In this document: piece after piece, positions 16,634-25,549 of the stretch
Position numbering within the stretch: position 1 is the stretch's first letter
How the letters are laid out: the number at the start of each line of letters is the position of its first letter
Assembly (NCBI RefSeq): GCF_000013365.1
Contig: NC_007778.1
Span: forward strand, 744,001-808,000
Length of the DNA stretch: 64,000 nt
Origin: Rhodopseudomonas palustris HaA2
GTDB taxonomy: Bacteria; Pseudomonadota; Alphaproteobacteria; Rhizobiales; Xanthobacteraceae
Direction: 5' to 3'
Position numbers and translations under genes: made by a program
Notes under the pieces: generated by a model
Databases searched by the model: none
Seen by the model: only the letters and a program-made list of their open reading frames with translations
What the model was told of the DNA's origin: nothing

Positions 16634-17803
16634 TTACCTGAAGTATCTCTCCAGCACGCCGCGATAGATCGCGGTGAGCTTGTCGAGATCGCTCACGGGC
16701 GTGCGTTCGTCGATCTGGTGCATGGTCTGGCCGACCAGGCCGAACTCGACCACCGGACAGTATTTGGCGATGAAGCGCGCATCCGAGGTGCCGCCGCCGG
16801 TGTTGAGGTCGGGGCTGCGGCCGGTGATGTCGGCGATCGCGGCCGACACCAGATCGGTGAAGCCGCCGGGCTTCGTCACGAACACATCGGCGTTCGACGG
16901 CAGCCATTCGATTCGGGCGCGGATGCGGTTGCCGCAGGCGGCGGCGAGCCGCTGCTCGACCAGCGCGCGCAGCGTCTCCTGGGTGTGGTGATCGTTGAAG
17001 CGGATGTTGAACTTGGCGCGGGCCTGCGCCGGGATCACATTGGTGGCCGGATTGCCGACGTCGACCGAGGTGAATTCGAGGTTCGACGGCTGGAATTGCG
17101 CCGAGCCTTGATCCAGCGGCTCGTCGTTCAGCGCGGTGATCAACGTTGCGATATCGGGGATCGGATTCGATGCGCGGTGCGGATAGGCGACATGGCCCTG
17201 CCGGCCGTCGACGATCAGCACGCCGGACTGCGAGCCGCGCCGACCGATCTTGATGGTGTCGCCGATCGCCTCGACATTGCTCGGCTCGCCGACGATGCAG
17301 TGATCGAAGCGCTCGCCGCGTTCGGCGGCCCATTGCAGCAGCTTGACGGTGCCGTTGACGGCGACGTCTTCCTCGTCGCCGGTGATCAGGAACGAGATCG
17401 AGCCTTTGCCGGATTGTTGCGGCTGGCCGCCATTCGCGGCCAGATAATCCAGCGTCGCCGCCACCGCGCAGGCGATGCCGCCCTTCATGTCGACCGCGCC
17501 GCGGCCGTACAGCAGGCCGCCTTCGACATCGCCTGCGAACGCGCCATGGCTCCATGCGGTTTCTTCGCCGGGCGGCACCACGTCGGTGTGGCCGGCGAAG
17601 CAGAGATGCGGCGCACCGTCACCGATCCGCGCGTAGAGATTGTCGATGTCGGCGGTGCCGGGCTCGCTGAAAGTCACCCGATGCGTCGCGAAGCCCGCGT
17701 CCTGCAGCAGCGCCTCCAGCACGCCGAGCGCGCCGGCATCGGCCGGCGTCACCGACGGACAGCGCAGCAGCGCCTGCGCGATCTCGAGCGCGGTCGCGGT
17801 CAC
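16634..17803 (-). CDS. dapE: Succinyl-diaminopimelate desuccinylase
   Basis: An M20-family di-zinc hydrolase of lysine and meso-diaminopimelate synthesis that removes succinate from N-succinyl-LL-diaminopimelate. Metal-site motifs are [18 protein letters not shown] and [30 protein letters not shown] contains the catalytic glutamate, and [22 protein letters not shown], late in the chain, carries another ligand region. The start is GTG at 17803 (389 residues). It lies seven bases after dapD on the same strand, so both steps of the succinylase branch are co-transcribed. Confidence 0.97.
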   Translation of the reverse strand: MTATALEIAQALLRCPSVTPADAGALGVLEALLQDAGFATHRVTFSEPGTADIDNLYARIGDGAPHLCFAGHTDVVPPGEETAWSHGAFAGDVEGGLLYGRGAVDMKGGIACAVAATLDYLAANGGQPQQSGKGSISFLITGDEEDVAVNGTVKLLQWAAERGERFDHCIVGEPSNVEAIGDTIKIGRRGSQSGVLIVDGRQGHVAYPHRASNPIPDIATLITALNDEPLDQGSAQFQPSNLEFTSVDVGNPATNVIPAQARAKFNIRFNDHHTQETLRALVEQRLAAACGNRIRARIEWLPSNADVFVTKPGGFTDLVSAAIADITGRSPDLNTGGGTSDARFIAKYCPVVEFGLVGQTMHQIDERTPVSDLDKLTAIYRGVLERYFR

Positions 17804-17810
17804 GGCGCGA

Positions 17811-18656
17811 TCAGTCCCGCAGCAATTCGTTGATGCTGGTCTTGGAGCGGGTGCGCTCGTCGACGCGCTTGACGATCACCGCGCAGGCGGTGGCCGGGCC
17901 CGGATTGCCGTTCTTCAGCGGCTTGCCCGGCAGCGTGCCGGGCACCAGCACGGCGTATTCGGGCACTTCGCCGATGAAGGTCTCGCCGGTCTCGCGGTCG
18001 ACGATCTTGGTCGAGGCGCCGAGGAACACGCCCATCGCCAGCACCGCGCCACGGCGGACGATCACGCCCTCGGCGACTTCGGAGCGCGCGCCGATGAAGC
18101 AGTCGTCCTCGATGATCACCGGACCCGCCTGCAGCGGCTCCAGCACGCCGCCGATGCCGACGCCGCCGGAGATGTGCACGCGCTTGCCGATCTGCGCGCA
18201 GGAGCCGACCGTCGACCAGGTGTCGACCATGGTGGCTTCATCGACATAGGCGCCGAGATTGACGAAGGACGGCATCAGCACCGCGTTCTTGGCGATGAAG
18301 GCGGAGCGGCGCACGATCGCGCCCGGCACCGCGCGGAAGCCGGCCTCGCGGAAACGGTTCTCGCCCCAGCCCTCGAATTTCGACGGCACCTTGTCCCACC
18401 AGTTCGCGCCGCCGGGGCCGCCGGGAATCGTGCTCATGTCGTTGAGGCGGAACGACAGCAGCACCGCCTTCTTGAGCCACTGGTTGACGGTCCACGTGCC
18501 CGACGCCTCGCGCTCGGCAACGCGCGCCTCGCCCTTGTCGAGCAGATCGAGCGCGTGATCGACGGCATCCCGAATCTCGCCCTTGGTCGCGGCGCTGACC
18601 GTGTCGCGCGCGTCGAAAGCGGTATTGATGGTGGATTCGAGAGCGGCGTACGACAT
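17811..18656 (-). CDS. dapD: Tetrahydrodipicolinate N-succinyltransferase
   Basis: Transfers succinyl from succinyl-CoA to tetrahydrodipicolinate, the step before DapC and DapE in lysine and diaminopimelate synthesis. The 281-residue protein has an N-terminal helical domain and a left-handed parallel beta-helix with hexapeptide repeats ([21 protein letters not shown] region). It also has the substrate-binding [23 protein letters not shown] segment. ATG 18656 begins [11 protein letters not shown]; 29 further upstream codons in the same frame lack a good start context. dapE follows directly. Confidence 0.97.
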   Translation of the reverse strand: MSYAALESTINTAFDARDTVSAATKGEIRDAVDHALDLLDKGEARVAEREASGTWTVNQWLKKAVLLSFRLNDMSTIPGGPGGANWWDKVPSKFEGWGENRFREAGFRAVPGAIVRRSAFIAKNAVLMPSFVNLGAYVDEATMVDTWSTVGSCAQIGKRVHISGGVGIGGVLEPLQAGPVIIEDDCFIGARSEVAEGVIVRRGAVLAMGVFLGASTKIVDRETGETFIGEVPEYAVLVPGTLPGKPLKNGNPGPATACAVIVKRVDERTRSKTSINELLRD

Positions 18657-18720
18657 CGGGAGGTCCTTGGGGCGCAAGATGATTTTCGGGGGATGGTTGT
18701 CCGGATTCGGCCGGGGAGAG

Positions 18721-19431
18721 TCAAGCCAAGCGATCGCGGGCATTCAGCCCCGCCAGAAACCCCGTCAGATCCTCCGTCACGTAGTCGACGTGCACGGCGT
18801 CGCGGCCTTCGAGCTCCCAGTCTTCGCGCACCACCTCCTGGCTGCCGTCGGGGACGACCAGCACGGTGGTCATGCCGAGCTGGTGCGGCACTGCGAGGTT
18901 GCGGGCGAGGTCTTCGAACATCGCGGCCTTGGCCGGGTTCACGCCGTGCAGGGTCAGGAAGCGCTGATAGGTCTGCGCCGCCGGCTTCGGCTCGAGCTCG
19001 GCGGCGACGATGTCGAACACGGCTTCGAAATGGTGATGGATGCCGAGCCGCTCCAGCACCTTGCCGGCGTGGGCGACCGAACCGTTGGTCAGGATCAGCT
19101 TGCGGCCGGGCAGTTGGGCGATCGCGGCGCCCATCGCCGGGTTCGCCTCCAGCGGCGAATGGTCGATCGCGTGCACATAGGCCAGGTAATCGTCGGCGCT
19201 GACGCCGTGCTCGGTCATCATCCCGCGCATCGTGGTGCCGTAGCGCTTGTAGTAGTCCTTCTGGATACGGAACGCCTCCTCGGGCGTCACTTTCAGCCAG
19301 GCGGCGACGAAATCGCGGATCCGTCCGTCGACCTGCTGCCACAGATTGAGATGATGCGGATACAGCGTGTTGTCGAGGTCGAACACCCAGGTGTCGACAT
19401 GGCCGAAGCCGCGGAGCGAGGGCTGTTTCAT
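18721..19431 (-). CDS. HAD-family pyrimidine 5'-nucleotidase-like phosphatase
   Basis: A 236-residue haloacid-dehalogenase hydrolase. Motif I is [11 protein letters not shown] (nucleophile Asp18 and Asp20), motif II is LILTNGS, the motif III lysine is in [11 protein letters not shown], and motif IV is [11 protein letters not shown]. The DLDNTLYP motif and cap-domain layout match the SDT1/pyrimidine 5'-nucleotidase group. The natural substrate is not known. Its ATG overlaps the stop of the upstream DUF1036 gene (ATGA), so translation is coupled. dapD follows about 65 bases downstream. Confidence 0.9.
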   Translation of the reverse strand: MKQPSLRGFGHVDTWVFDLDNTLYPHHLNLWQQVDGRIRDFVAAWLKVTPEEAFRIQKDYYKRYGTTMRGMMTEHGVSADDYLAYVHAIDHSPLEANPAMGAAIAQLPGRKLILTNGSVAHAGKVLERLGIHHHFEAVFDIVAAELEPKPAAQTYQRFLTLHGVNPAKAAMFEDLARNLAVPHQLGMTTVLVVPDGSQEVVREDWELEGRDAVHVDYVTEDLTGFLAGLNARDRLA

Positions 19432-20402
19432 GGTGTGGTGAACCGCAATGTTCGGCTGCCGCCGGAGAGGTCGGCCGGTGCGAAGCCGGTGGCGTTCAGC
19501 CCGCGTGCCGAGCAGTCGCCCTGTTCGCTGATTTCGAATTTGCTGTCGCGCGTGCACAGCAGCGTCGCGCCGCCCCAGTTCAGCGGCTTGCCCTTCAGGA
19601 GGATCGGGCGGGCGTTGTCGTCGACCGCTTCGGCGAAACTGAACACCCGCTTCGGCTGCGCGCCGAGGTCGGGCCGCAGGCACTTGCCGGGCTCGATCCG
19701 GTACCAGCCGCGGCTGCTGATGGTCTTGCCGTCGTCTTCGCCGACCGCAGCCATGATCTTGGCCTTGGTGTCGTTGCACCAGGTCAGGCCGGTCCCCGAC
19801 GGCGCCTCGACCGCCTTGATCATCGTATCGAAGAAGTCCGGCGCGTCGACGGCGTCCGGCTTCAGGCCGCTGCGCTTCAGAAACGCGGCGAGAGCGGCCT
19901 GCGTCTTCGGGCCGTCGACACCGTCGATCGGCGCGGCGTCGTAGCCGGCGATCACCAGCAGCCGCTGGATCGCGGCGAGCTTGGCCTGCTCGTCGTCATA
20001 GCCGCTGTCCTCGGCGAGATAGGAGACCATGACGCCGTCCTCGGTCTGGGCCGGCCTGATCTCGGTGAATGCCGCCAGCGTCTGGCCGCTGCGGCACTGT
20101 CGCGCGGCGGCGATGACGAAATTGTCCTGCGCGACGCACAGCGGGTCGGTGCCGTTCTGCGGCACCGGCGAGGCGCCGTAGACCGCGAGCGAACGCGCAT
20201 GCAGCATCACCCGGTCGGCGGTCAGCGCCCCCTGCAGCACGACGCGGCATCGCGCCGGATCGATCCGGAACCAGCCGCGCGTCGCCGTGGTGGCCTTGTC
20301 GTCGATTCCGATCGCGGCCTCGATCACGTAGCTCATGCGGTTGCAGATCTTGAGATCGGCGTGGGCCGTGGTCGGCAGCGCCATCAACGACAACACCGTC
20401 AT
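19428..20402 (-). CDS. Exported DUF1036 protein, two domains
   Basis: A 324-residue protein with a short signal peptide (MTVLSLMALPTTAHA) followed by two DUF1036-like domains. The first is LKICNRMSYVIEAAIG...RGWFRIDPARCRVVL; the second begins LTWCNDTKAKIMAAVG...RGWYRIEPGKCLRPDL. Between them, about residues 135-180, lies a peptidoglycan-binding-like segment (YDAAPIDGVDGPKTQAALAAFLKRSG). The function of DUF1036 is unknown, but export plus the central segment suggest an envelope role. The likely ATG lies inside a degenerate family A palindromic element; the signal peptide is unusually short and lacks a basic N-region, so an upstream non-ATG start (frame open through EPARCARLLT) is possible. Confidence 0.8.
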   Translation of the reverse strand: MTVLSLMALPTTAHADLKICNRMSYVIEAAIGIDDKATTATRGWFRIDPARCRVVLQGALTADRVMLHARSLAVYGASPVPQNGTDPLCVAQDNFVIAAARQCRSGQTLAAFTEIRPAQTEDGVMVSYLAEDSGYDDEQAKLAAIQRLLVIAGYDAAPIDGVDGPKTQAALAAFLKRSGLKPDAVDAPDFFDTMIKAVEAPSGTGLTWCNDTKAKIMAAVGEDDGKTISSRGWYRIEPGKCLRPDLGAQPKRVFSFAEAVDDNARPILLKGKPLNWGGATLLCTRDSKFEISEQGDCSARGLNATGFAPADLSGGSRTLRFTTP

Positions 20403-20510
20403 GGTGAGGAGGCGCGCGCAGCGCGCCGGTTCGAACCATGGCGACCTGCGGCCATCCTTCGAGACGCCCGGCGCCGCCCTGCGGGCGACGTCGGGCTCCT
20501 CAGGATGACG
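20398..20510. repeat. Palindromic repeat family A, degenerate copy overlapping a gene start
   Basis: The right part CATCCTTCGAGACGC...CTCCTCAGGATGACG (20453-20510) is a clear family A arm. The left part, CGTCATGGTGAGGAGGCGCGCGCAGCGCGCC followed by TCGAACCATGG, aligns with the left arm of copy 1 with a few substitutions. On the minus strand the terminal ATGACG of the element is the ATG-ACG start of the DUF1036 gene. Confidence 0.75.
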
Positions 20511-20599
20511 GCCGAGCGGGTGGATGGCTTGATGACTTGGCTTCAGGGGCGCCGCGCCGATCACCTTCGTCATGCCCGGGCTACTGGGCGCCGCGCTCA

Positions 20600-21496
20600 T
20601 CACTTGTGGATCAGCGTGCCGGTGCCCTGGTTGGTGAACAGTTCGAGCAGCACCGCGTGCGGGACCTTGCCGTCGAGGATGACGACGCCCTCGACGCCCT
20701 GTTCGAGCGCGTAGATGCAGGTCTCGACCTTGGGGATCATGCCGCCCGAGATGGTGCCGTCGGCGATCAGCTTGCGGGCGTCCTTGATCGACAGTTCGGG
20801 GATCAGTTTCTTGGTCTGATCGAGCACGCCCGGCACGTCGGTCAAGAGCAGCAGGCGCTTGGCCTTCAGCGCGCCGGCGACGGCACCCGCAAAAGTGTCG
20901 GCATTGACGTTGAAGGTCTGGCCGCTCGACGAGGTCGCCAGCGGCGCCAGCACCGGGATCAGCTCGTGGCCGATCAGCTGGTTCAGCAGCGTGAGATCGA
21001 CCTTCTCGGGCTCGCCGACGAAGCCGAGATCGACCACTTCCTCGATCCGCGAATCCGGATCGACCATGGTGCGCGTCGCCTTGGAGGCGGTGACCATGTT
21101 GCCGTCCTTGCCGCACAGGCCGACCGCCTTGCCGCCGGCCTCGTTGATGTAGCCGACCAGTTGCTTGTTGATCGAGCCGGCCAGCACCATCTCGACGATC
21201 TCGATGGTGGCGCCGTCGGTGATGCGCAGGCCCGCCGCGAACTCGGACTTGATGCCGAGCCGCTTCAGCATGGTGGCGATCTGCGGGCCGCCGCCATGCA
21301 CCACCACCGGGTTCACCGCGGTCTGCTCGAGCAGCACGATATCGCGGGCGAACGCCTTGGCGTCGTCCTCGGCGCCCATGGCGTGGCCGCCATATTTGAT
21401 GACGATGGTTTCCTCGTCGTAGCGCTGCATATGCGGCAGCGCCTCGGACAGGATCCGGGCCTGATCGAGCGGGCTGATGATTGGCGCGTCGGTCAT
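20600..21496 (-). CDS. argB: Acetylglutamate kinase
   Basis: Phosphorylates N-acetylglutamate in arginine synthesis. The 298-residue amino acid kinase fold shows [12 protein letters not shown], whose lysine contacts phosphate, and [19 protein letters not shown]. It also has the substrate-binding [29 protein letters not shown]-type region (here starting NVNADTF) and [14 protein letters not shown] near the C-terminus. Length and motifs are standard. It lies on the minus strand, separated from engB/DUF423 by about 160 bases. Confidence 0.97.
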
Positions 21497-21657
21497 GAAG
21501 CGGGTCTTTCGCTGGGTTTGGCCATGGGACTTGCGATGCGTCGTGCGATTCTTGGTGCGATGGGCGGTACGATTCTTGGGGCAGGCTTGGCGGGGAGAAT
21601 CGCTAGCATTTCGGCGCGGCCGATCAAAGGGGCCGAATCCGCAGCCCGTGTCTGTCG

Positions 21658-22026
21658 CTAGCGCCGCGCCAGCAGCGCCGCGACCGCCAGCAGCAGCCAG
21701 CTTCCGATCAGCAGCATGCCGCCGGTCGGCGCCGCCATCGGAAACAGCGACTGGCCGGCAAACTGCCGCAGCGACAGGTCGCCGGCGAACAGCGCGGTGC
21801 CGAGCACGAAGCCGAAGCTGGCGGCGAGGCCGGGGATGCGGTGGACGAGGCCGCGGTCGGCCAGCAGGGCGGCCGCGAGGATCGCGCTGGCGTGAAACAG
21901 CAGCATCGACGAGGCCGGGCCGAGCCGCGCGGCATCGGGGACATGGGCGGCGGCGGCCGCCAGCGCGACGCCGGCGGCGCCATACAGGCCGGCGATCACG
22001 ATCGCGAGGCGGACAAAGACAGCCAT
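21658..22026 (-). CDS. DUF423 small membrane protein
   Basis: A 122-residue inner-membrane protein with four hydrophobic helices. The DUF423 features are [16 protein letters not shown] near the N-terminus, [15 protein letters not shown], and [15 protein letters not shown]...[20 protein letters not shown]. The family's function is unknown. Its ATG shares one base with the engB stop (TGATG), so it is probably translated after engB from the same mRNA. Confidence 0.9.
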
Positions 22027-22676
22027 CAGCGGCGCTCGTCGAGCAGGCGGATCATCGCGGCGCGCAGCTCGGGCATTCCGGCGCCGGTGCGCGACGACGT
22101 CGTCAGCAATTCGGGGAAAGCGGCGGGATGCTTCGCCAGCGCGGTTCTGGTCGCGTCGACGCGCTCGGCAAGCTCGGCGGCTTTGACCTGGTCGGCCTTG
22201 GTCAGCACGATCTGATAGCTGACGGCGGCCTTGTCGAGCGTCTTGAGAATGTCGAGATCGACGTCCTTGAGGCCGTGGCGGCCGTCGATCAGCACATAGA
22301 CCCGCGCCAGCGTCGCCCGGCCCTGCAGGAATTTGTGGATCAGCGAGGTCCAGGACGCGACTTTGGCCTTGGACGCGGCGGCGTAGCCGTAGCCCGGCAT
22401 GTCGACCAGACGCAGGCCGGCGCCCGGCGGGCCGTCGAAGAAGATCAGTTCCTGGGTGCGGCCGGGCGTGTGCGAGGTCCGCGCCAGCGCGTTGCGCCCG
22501 GTCAGCGCGTTGATCAGGCTGGATTTGCCGACATTGGAGCGGCCCGCGAAGGCGACTTCGAGGCCGTCCATCGGCGGCAGCGTCTCGATCGAGGGCGACG
22601 CCCAGATGAAATGCCAGTCGCCGGCGAAGGTCTTGCGGCCGCGTTCGATCAGGTCCGGGTCGATGGTCTCGGTCAT
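22026..22676 (-). CDS. engB: EngB (YsxC/YihA) ribosome-assembly GTPase
   Basis: A 216-residue essential TRAFAC GTPase that helps large-subunit ribosome assembly. G1 is [18 protein letters not shown]2 a Thr in [10 protein letters not shown]3 [11 protein letters not shown]4 LTKADQVK, and G5 TSSRTG. ATG 22676 is the first start in frame. It lies between yidC and DUF423 on the minus strand, and its stop overlaps the DUF423 start. Confidence 0.97.
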
Positions 22677-22725
22677 GTGGCGCCGCTCTGATGTCGTCGG
22701 ATCATCCTACGCCCCAAAACGTGGA

Positions 22726-22746
22726 TGGCCGGGACGAGCCCGGCCA
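22726..22746. repeat. Short hairpin between yidC and engB
   Basis: An 8-base stem, TGGCCGGG and CCCGGCCA, with a 5-base loop, flanked by CGTGGA and TGACG. It resembles a single arm of the larger intergenic palindromes. No T-run follows on the minus strand, so it is not a clear terminator. Confidence 0.6.
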
Positions 22747-22781
22747 TGACGTGGTGTTGCTGCGGTGTCGGGCAGCGGACT

Positions 22782-24671
22782 CTATGCCGCTTTCTTCTTC
22801 TTCGTGAAGGCCGCTCTCAGATTGTCGAACAGCTCCACCTTCACGCCGTTGCGGCGCATGATGTAGGCCTGCTGGATCACCGACAGCAGGTTGTTCCAGG
22901 CCCAGTAGATCACCAGACCGGCCGGGAAGTGCGCCAGCATGAAGGTGAAGATCACCGGCATCCAGGCGAAGATCATCTGCTGCGTCGGATCCGGCGGCTG
23001 CGGATTGAGCTTCATCTGGAACCACATCGTGAAGCCCATCACCAGCGGCCAGACGCCGAGCACCAAATAGTGGCCGAGCACCGGGATCGCGGTCGGATCG
23101 AACGGCAGCAGTCCGAACAGATTGAACAGATTGGTCGGGTCCGCCGCCGACAGATCGTGGATCCAGCCGAAGAACGGCGCGTGGCGCATTTCGATGGTGA
23201 CGAACAGCACCTTGTACAGCGAGAAGAACACCGGGATCTGCAGCAGCACCGGCAGACAGCCGGCGACCGGATTGATCTTCTCCTTGCGGTAGATCTCCAT
23301 CATCTCCTGCTGCTGCTTCGCCTTGTCGTCCGGATGACGCTCCTTCAGCGCGAGCAGCTGCGGCTGGATCGCCTTCATCTTGGCCATCGAGGCGTAGGAT
23401 TTGTTCGCCAGCGGCAGGAACAGCACCTTGATCAGCACCGTCACCAGCAGGATGGCGACGCCGAAATTCCCGACCAGATGGAAGAAGAAGTCGAGCGCCA
23501 GGAACATCGGCTTGGTGATGAAGTAGAACCAGCCCCAGTCGATCAGCAGGTCGAAATGGTTCAGCCCGAGCTGCTGATTGTAGCCGCCGAGGCCCGCGAA
23601 CGGGAAGTTGATGCCGACGACGCGCGCTTCCTTGGCGCCGGCGAACAGCCGGGCGTTGGCCGTCACGGTGCCGCCGATCGGCACCGTCTTGGCGTCTTCG
23701 AGATAGTCGGTCTGATAGGTGCGGGTGGCGCCGACCTGATTCGACGAGAACCGCGCCTGGAGCTGCGCATTGGTGTCCGGCAGCAGCGCCGAGGCCCAGT
23801 ATTTGTCGGTGATGCCCATCCAGGCATTGGTCGCCTTGAAGCCCACCGTCTTGGCTTCGTCGATCTTGGCGTAACCGTATTCCTGCAGGCCGTGCTCGCC
23901 GAGATAGCCGATCAGGCCTTCATGCAGAATGTAGTAGCCCTCGACATGCGGCGTGCCATGGCGCGAGATCAGCGCGTAGGGGTACAGCGTCACCGGGCTG
24001 CTGCCGACATTGGTGACGTCGTCCTTCACGGTGAACAGATAGCGGTCGTCGACCGCGATCTGGCGGCGGAAGGTGAGACCTTCGCCGTTGTCCCATGTCA
24101 GCGTGATCGGGCTGCTCGGCGTCAGCGCGCCGGAGCCTTGCTGCTGCCACATCGTGTTCTGGTCGGGCAGCTTGACGTTGGAGCCCGCCGCGCCGACCCA
24201 GCCGAATTCGGCATAATAGGGATTGGCGCCGCCGGACGGCGAGAACAGATGGATCGGCGGCGATTTCGGGTCGACCGTCTCGCGCAACTGGGTCAGCGAC
24301 AGATCGTCGATCCGCGCGCCCTTCAGCGAAATCGTGCCGTCGAGGCGCGGGGTTTCGACCTTGATCCGCGGCGACGCCGCGATCGCCGCCTCGCGGCTGA
24401 CCACCGGCGCATTGCCGGACTGCCGGGCTGCCGGCGCGCCTGGGGCTCCGGGAGCACCGGGCGCTGCCGACGCCGCCGGAGCGTTCGGCGCACCCGGCGT
24501 GGTCGCGGCCGGGGCCTGCTGGGTCGGCTGCTTGGCCGCGTCCTGCTGCTGTTGCGCCTGCTGGGCGGCGCGCTGCTTCTCCATCTGCGGGATGTTGAAG
24601 AAGTACTGCCAGCCGAGCAGCACGAGGCCCGACAGAATCACGGCGAGGATGGTGTTGCGATTGTCGCTCAT
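22782..24671 (-). CDS. yidC: Membrane protein insertase YidC
   Basis: A 629-residue Oxa1-family insertase that inserts and folds inner-membrane proteins with or without SecYEG. The N-terminal helix reads NTILAVILSGLVLLGWQYFF. It is followed by a Gln-rich stretch and an Ala/Pro/Gly-rich linker (about residues 30-90), then the periplasmic P1 beta-sandwich domain (about 95-370). The conserved five-helix core contains FGVAILLVTVLIKVLFLPL and KEKINPVAGCLPVLLQIPVFFSLYKVL. The C-terminus ends with a basic AFTKKKKAA. ATG 24671 begins MSDNRNTI; 29 open codons upstream overlap rnpA. It follows rnpA and rpmH on the same strand, a widely conserved order. Confidence 0.97.
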   Translation of the reverse strand: MSDNRNTILAVILSGLVLLGWQYFFNIPQMEKQRAAQQAQQQQDAAKQPTQQAPAATTPGAPNAPAASAAPGAPGAPGAPAARQSGNAPVVSREAAIAASPRIKVETPRLDGTISLKGARIDDLSLTQLRETVDPKSPPIHLFSPSGGANPYYAEFGWVGAAGSNVKLPDQNTMWQQQGSGALTPSSPITLTWDNGEGLTFRRQIAVDDRYLFTVKDDVTNVGSSPVTLYPYALISRHGTPHVEGYYILHEGLIGYLGEHGLQEYGYAKIDEAKTVGFKATNAWMGITDKYWASALLPDTNAQLQARFSSNQVGATRTYQTDYLEDAKTVPIGGTVTANARLFAGAKEARVVGINFPFAGLGGYNQQLGLNHFDLLIDWGWFYFITKPMFLALDFFFHLVGNFGVAILLVTVLIKVLFLPLANKSYASMAKMKAIQPQLLALKERHPDDKAKQQQEMMEIYRKEKINPVAGCLPVLLQIPVFFSLYKVLFVTIEMRHAPFFGWIHDLSAADPTNLFNLFGLLPFDPTAIPVLGHYLVLGVWPLVMGFTMWFQMKLNPQPPDPTQQMIFAWMPVIFTFMLAHFPAGLVIYWAWNNLLSVIQQAYIMRRNGVKVELFDNLRAAFTKKKKAA

Positions 24672-24687
24672 CGGGTCAGGTCTCGCT

Positions 24688-25029
24688 TCAATCCGGTTTC
24701 GACGACCGCCGCGCAATGCGGTCGAGCGCGGAGCGCAGATCGCCGAGCATGACAGCAAAGTCGCGGCTCAGCGCCGCACGGCGGCCGACCAGCACATAGT
24801 CGCTGTTGGGCAGCATCAGACCGCGGTCCGCGCGCTTCACCAACTCGCGCAGCCTGCGGCGAATTCGATTGCGTTCGGTCGCGGTGCCGATTTTCTTGGT
24901 CACGGTAAAGCCGACCCGGACCGGACCTGGATCGTCGCGGCGTCGGCCTTGCAGCACGAAAGCAGGCCCACTGATCCGCCGCCCGTTGGCAACGGCGAGG
25001 AAGTCCGCCCGCTGCCGTAATCGGTCCAT
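24688..25029 (-). CDS. rnpA: Ribonuclease P protein component
   Basis: The protein subunit of RNase P, which matures the 5' ends of tRNAs together with the catalytic RNA. The 113-residue basic protein begins MDRLRQRADFLAVANGRRI and contains the family RNR motif region ERNRIRRRLRELVKRAD, the RNA-binding core. VRVGFTVTKKIGTATERN precedes it. ATG 25029 is preferred because it starts at the conserved helix; the open frame runs much further upstream through rpmH. It lies 23 bases after rpmH and 16 bases before yidC. Confidence 0.95.
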   Translation of the reverse strand: MDRLRQRADFLAVANGRRISGPAFVLQGRRRDDPGPVRVGFTVTKKIGTATERNRIRRRLRELVKRADRGLMLPNSDYVLVGRRAALSRDFAVMLGDLRSALDRIARRSSKPD

Positions 25030-25052
25030 GCTTTGATCCCGGGAGGACCCGC

Positions 25053-25187
25053 TCAGGCGCTCAGACGCTTGCGTCCGCGGGCGCGGCGCGCCGCGAGCAC
25101 CTTGCGACCACCGGCGGTGGCGAGACGGGCGCGAAAGCCGTGACGGCGCTTGCGCACCAGTTTGCTTGGTTGATAAGTCCGCTTCAC
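25053..25187 (-). CDS. rpmH: 50S ribosomal protein L34
   Basis: A 44-residue ribosomal protein. The minus-strand frame reads [20 protein letters not shown] followed by [20 protein letters not shown], nearly identical to the L34 consensus (KRTxQPSxxxRxRxHGFRxRM), and ends LSA. The start is a GTG at 25187, consistent with the conserved N-terminus; no ATG is in frame. It heads the rpmH-rnpA-yidC operon downstream of a strong promoter. Confidence 0.97.
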   Translation of the reverse strand: MKRTYQPSKLVRKRRHGFRARLATAGGRKVLAARRARGRKRLSA

Positions 25188-25324
25188 GGGTCGTTCTCCG
25201 CTGACCGGGTAAGTGCTTCAGAATGTTGAGATAAGCCCGATGATGAGGCTCACGAATGAGCCGAAAGCAGCCCAAAAAATGAACCGCCCCGGTCGAGCCG
25301 GGCCATCGCGGACAGTAGGCGCGG

Positions 25325-25353
25325 CTTATACGGGAGCGACTTGCCCTCGTCAA
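25325..25353 (-). promoter_or_regulatory. Strong promoter of rpmH-rnpA-yidC
   Basis: On the minus strand the -35 is TTGACG (25348-25353), the spacer 17 bases and the -10 TATAAG (25325-25330). Transcription would start near 25318, leaving a leader of about 130 bases before the rpmH GTG. The leader includes a CCCGG/CCGGG hairpin (25288-25302) followed, after seven bases, by a run of T residues; this could act as an attenuator but the T-run is not adjacent to the stem. The remaining gap up to the plus-strand kinase gene holds no recognisable gene. Confidence 0.65.
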
Positions 25354-25549
25354 TTGCGCGGGCTGCTGCTTTTGCCGCACCGCGACCGAATCTGCCAAGC
25401 CGGCGTTAGGCATAGCCGCTGATCCACCGCCGCGCGGCGCAAACCGTAAATGATCGAACGGTAATTTGACCTGGCGGTGTTCAGGGCGCATTTTGAGACA
25501 TATATTCTTTGCGCCGAATCCGGAGGGATCGGAAGTCAGGGCAAATCGG

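Noticed and set aside
22726-22746. Intrinsic terminator between yidC and engB
   Set aside because: The hairpin is strong but no T-run follows on the minus strand; it looks like a repeat arm.
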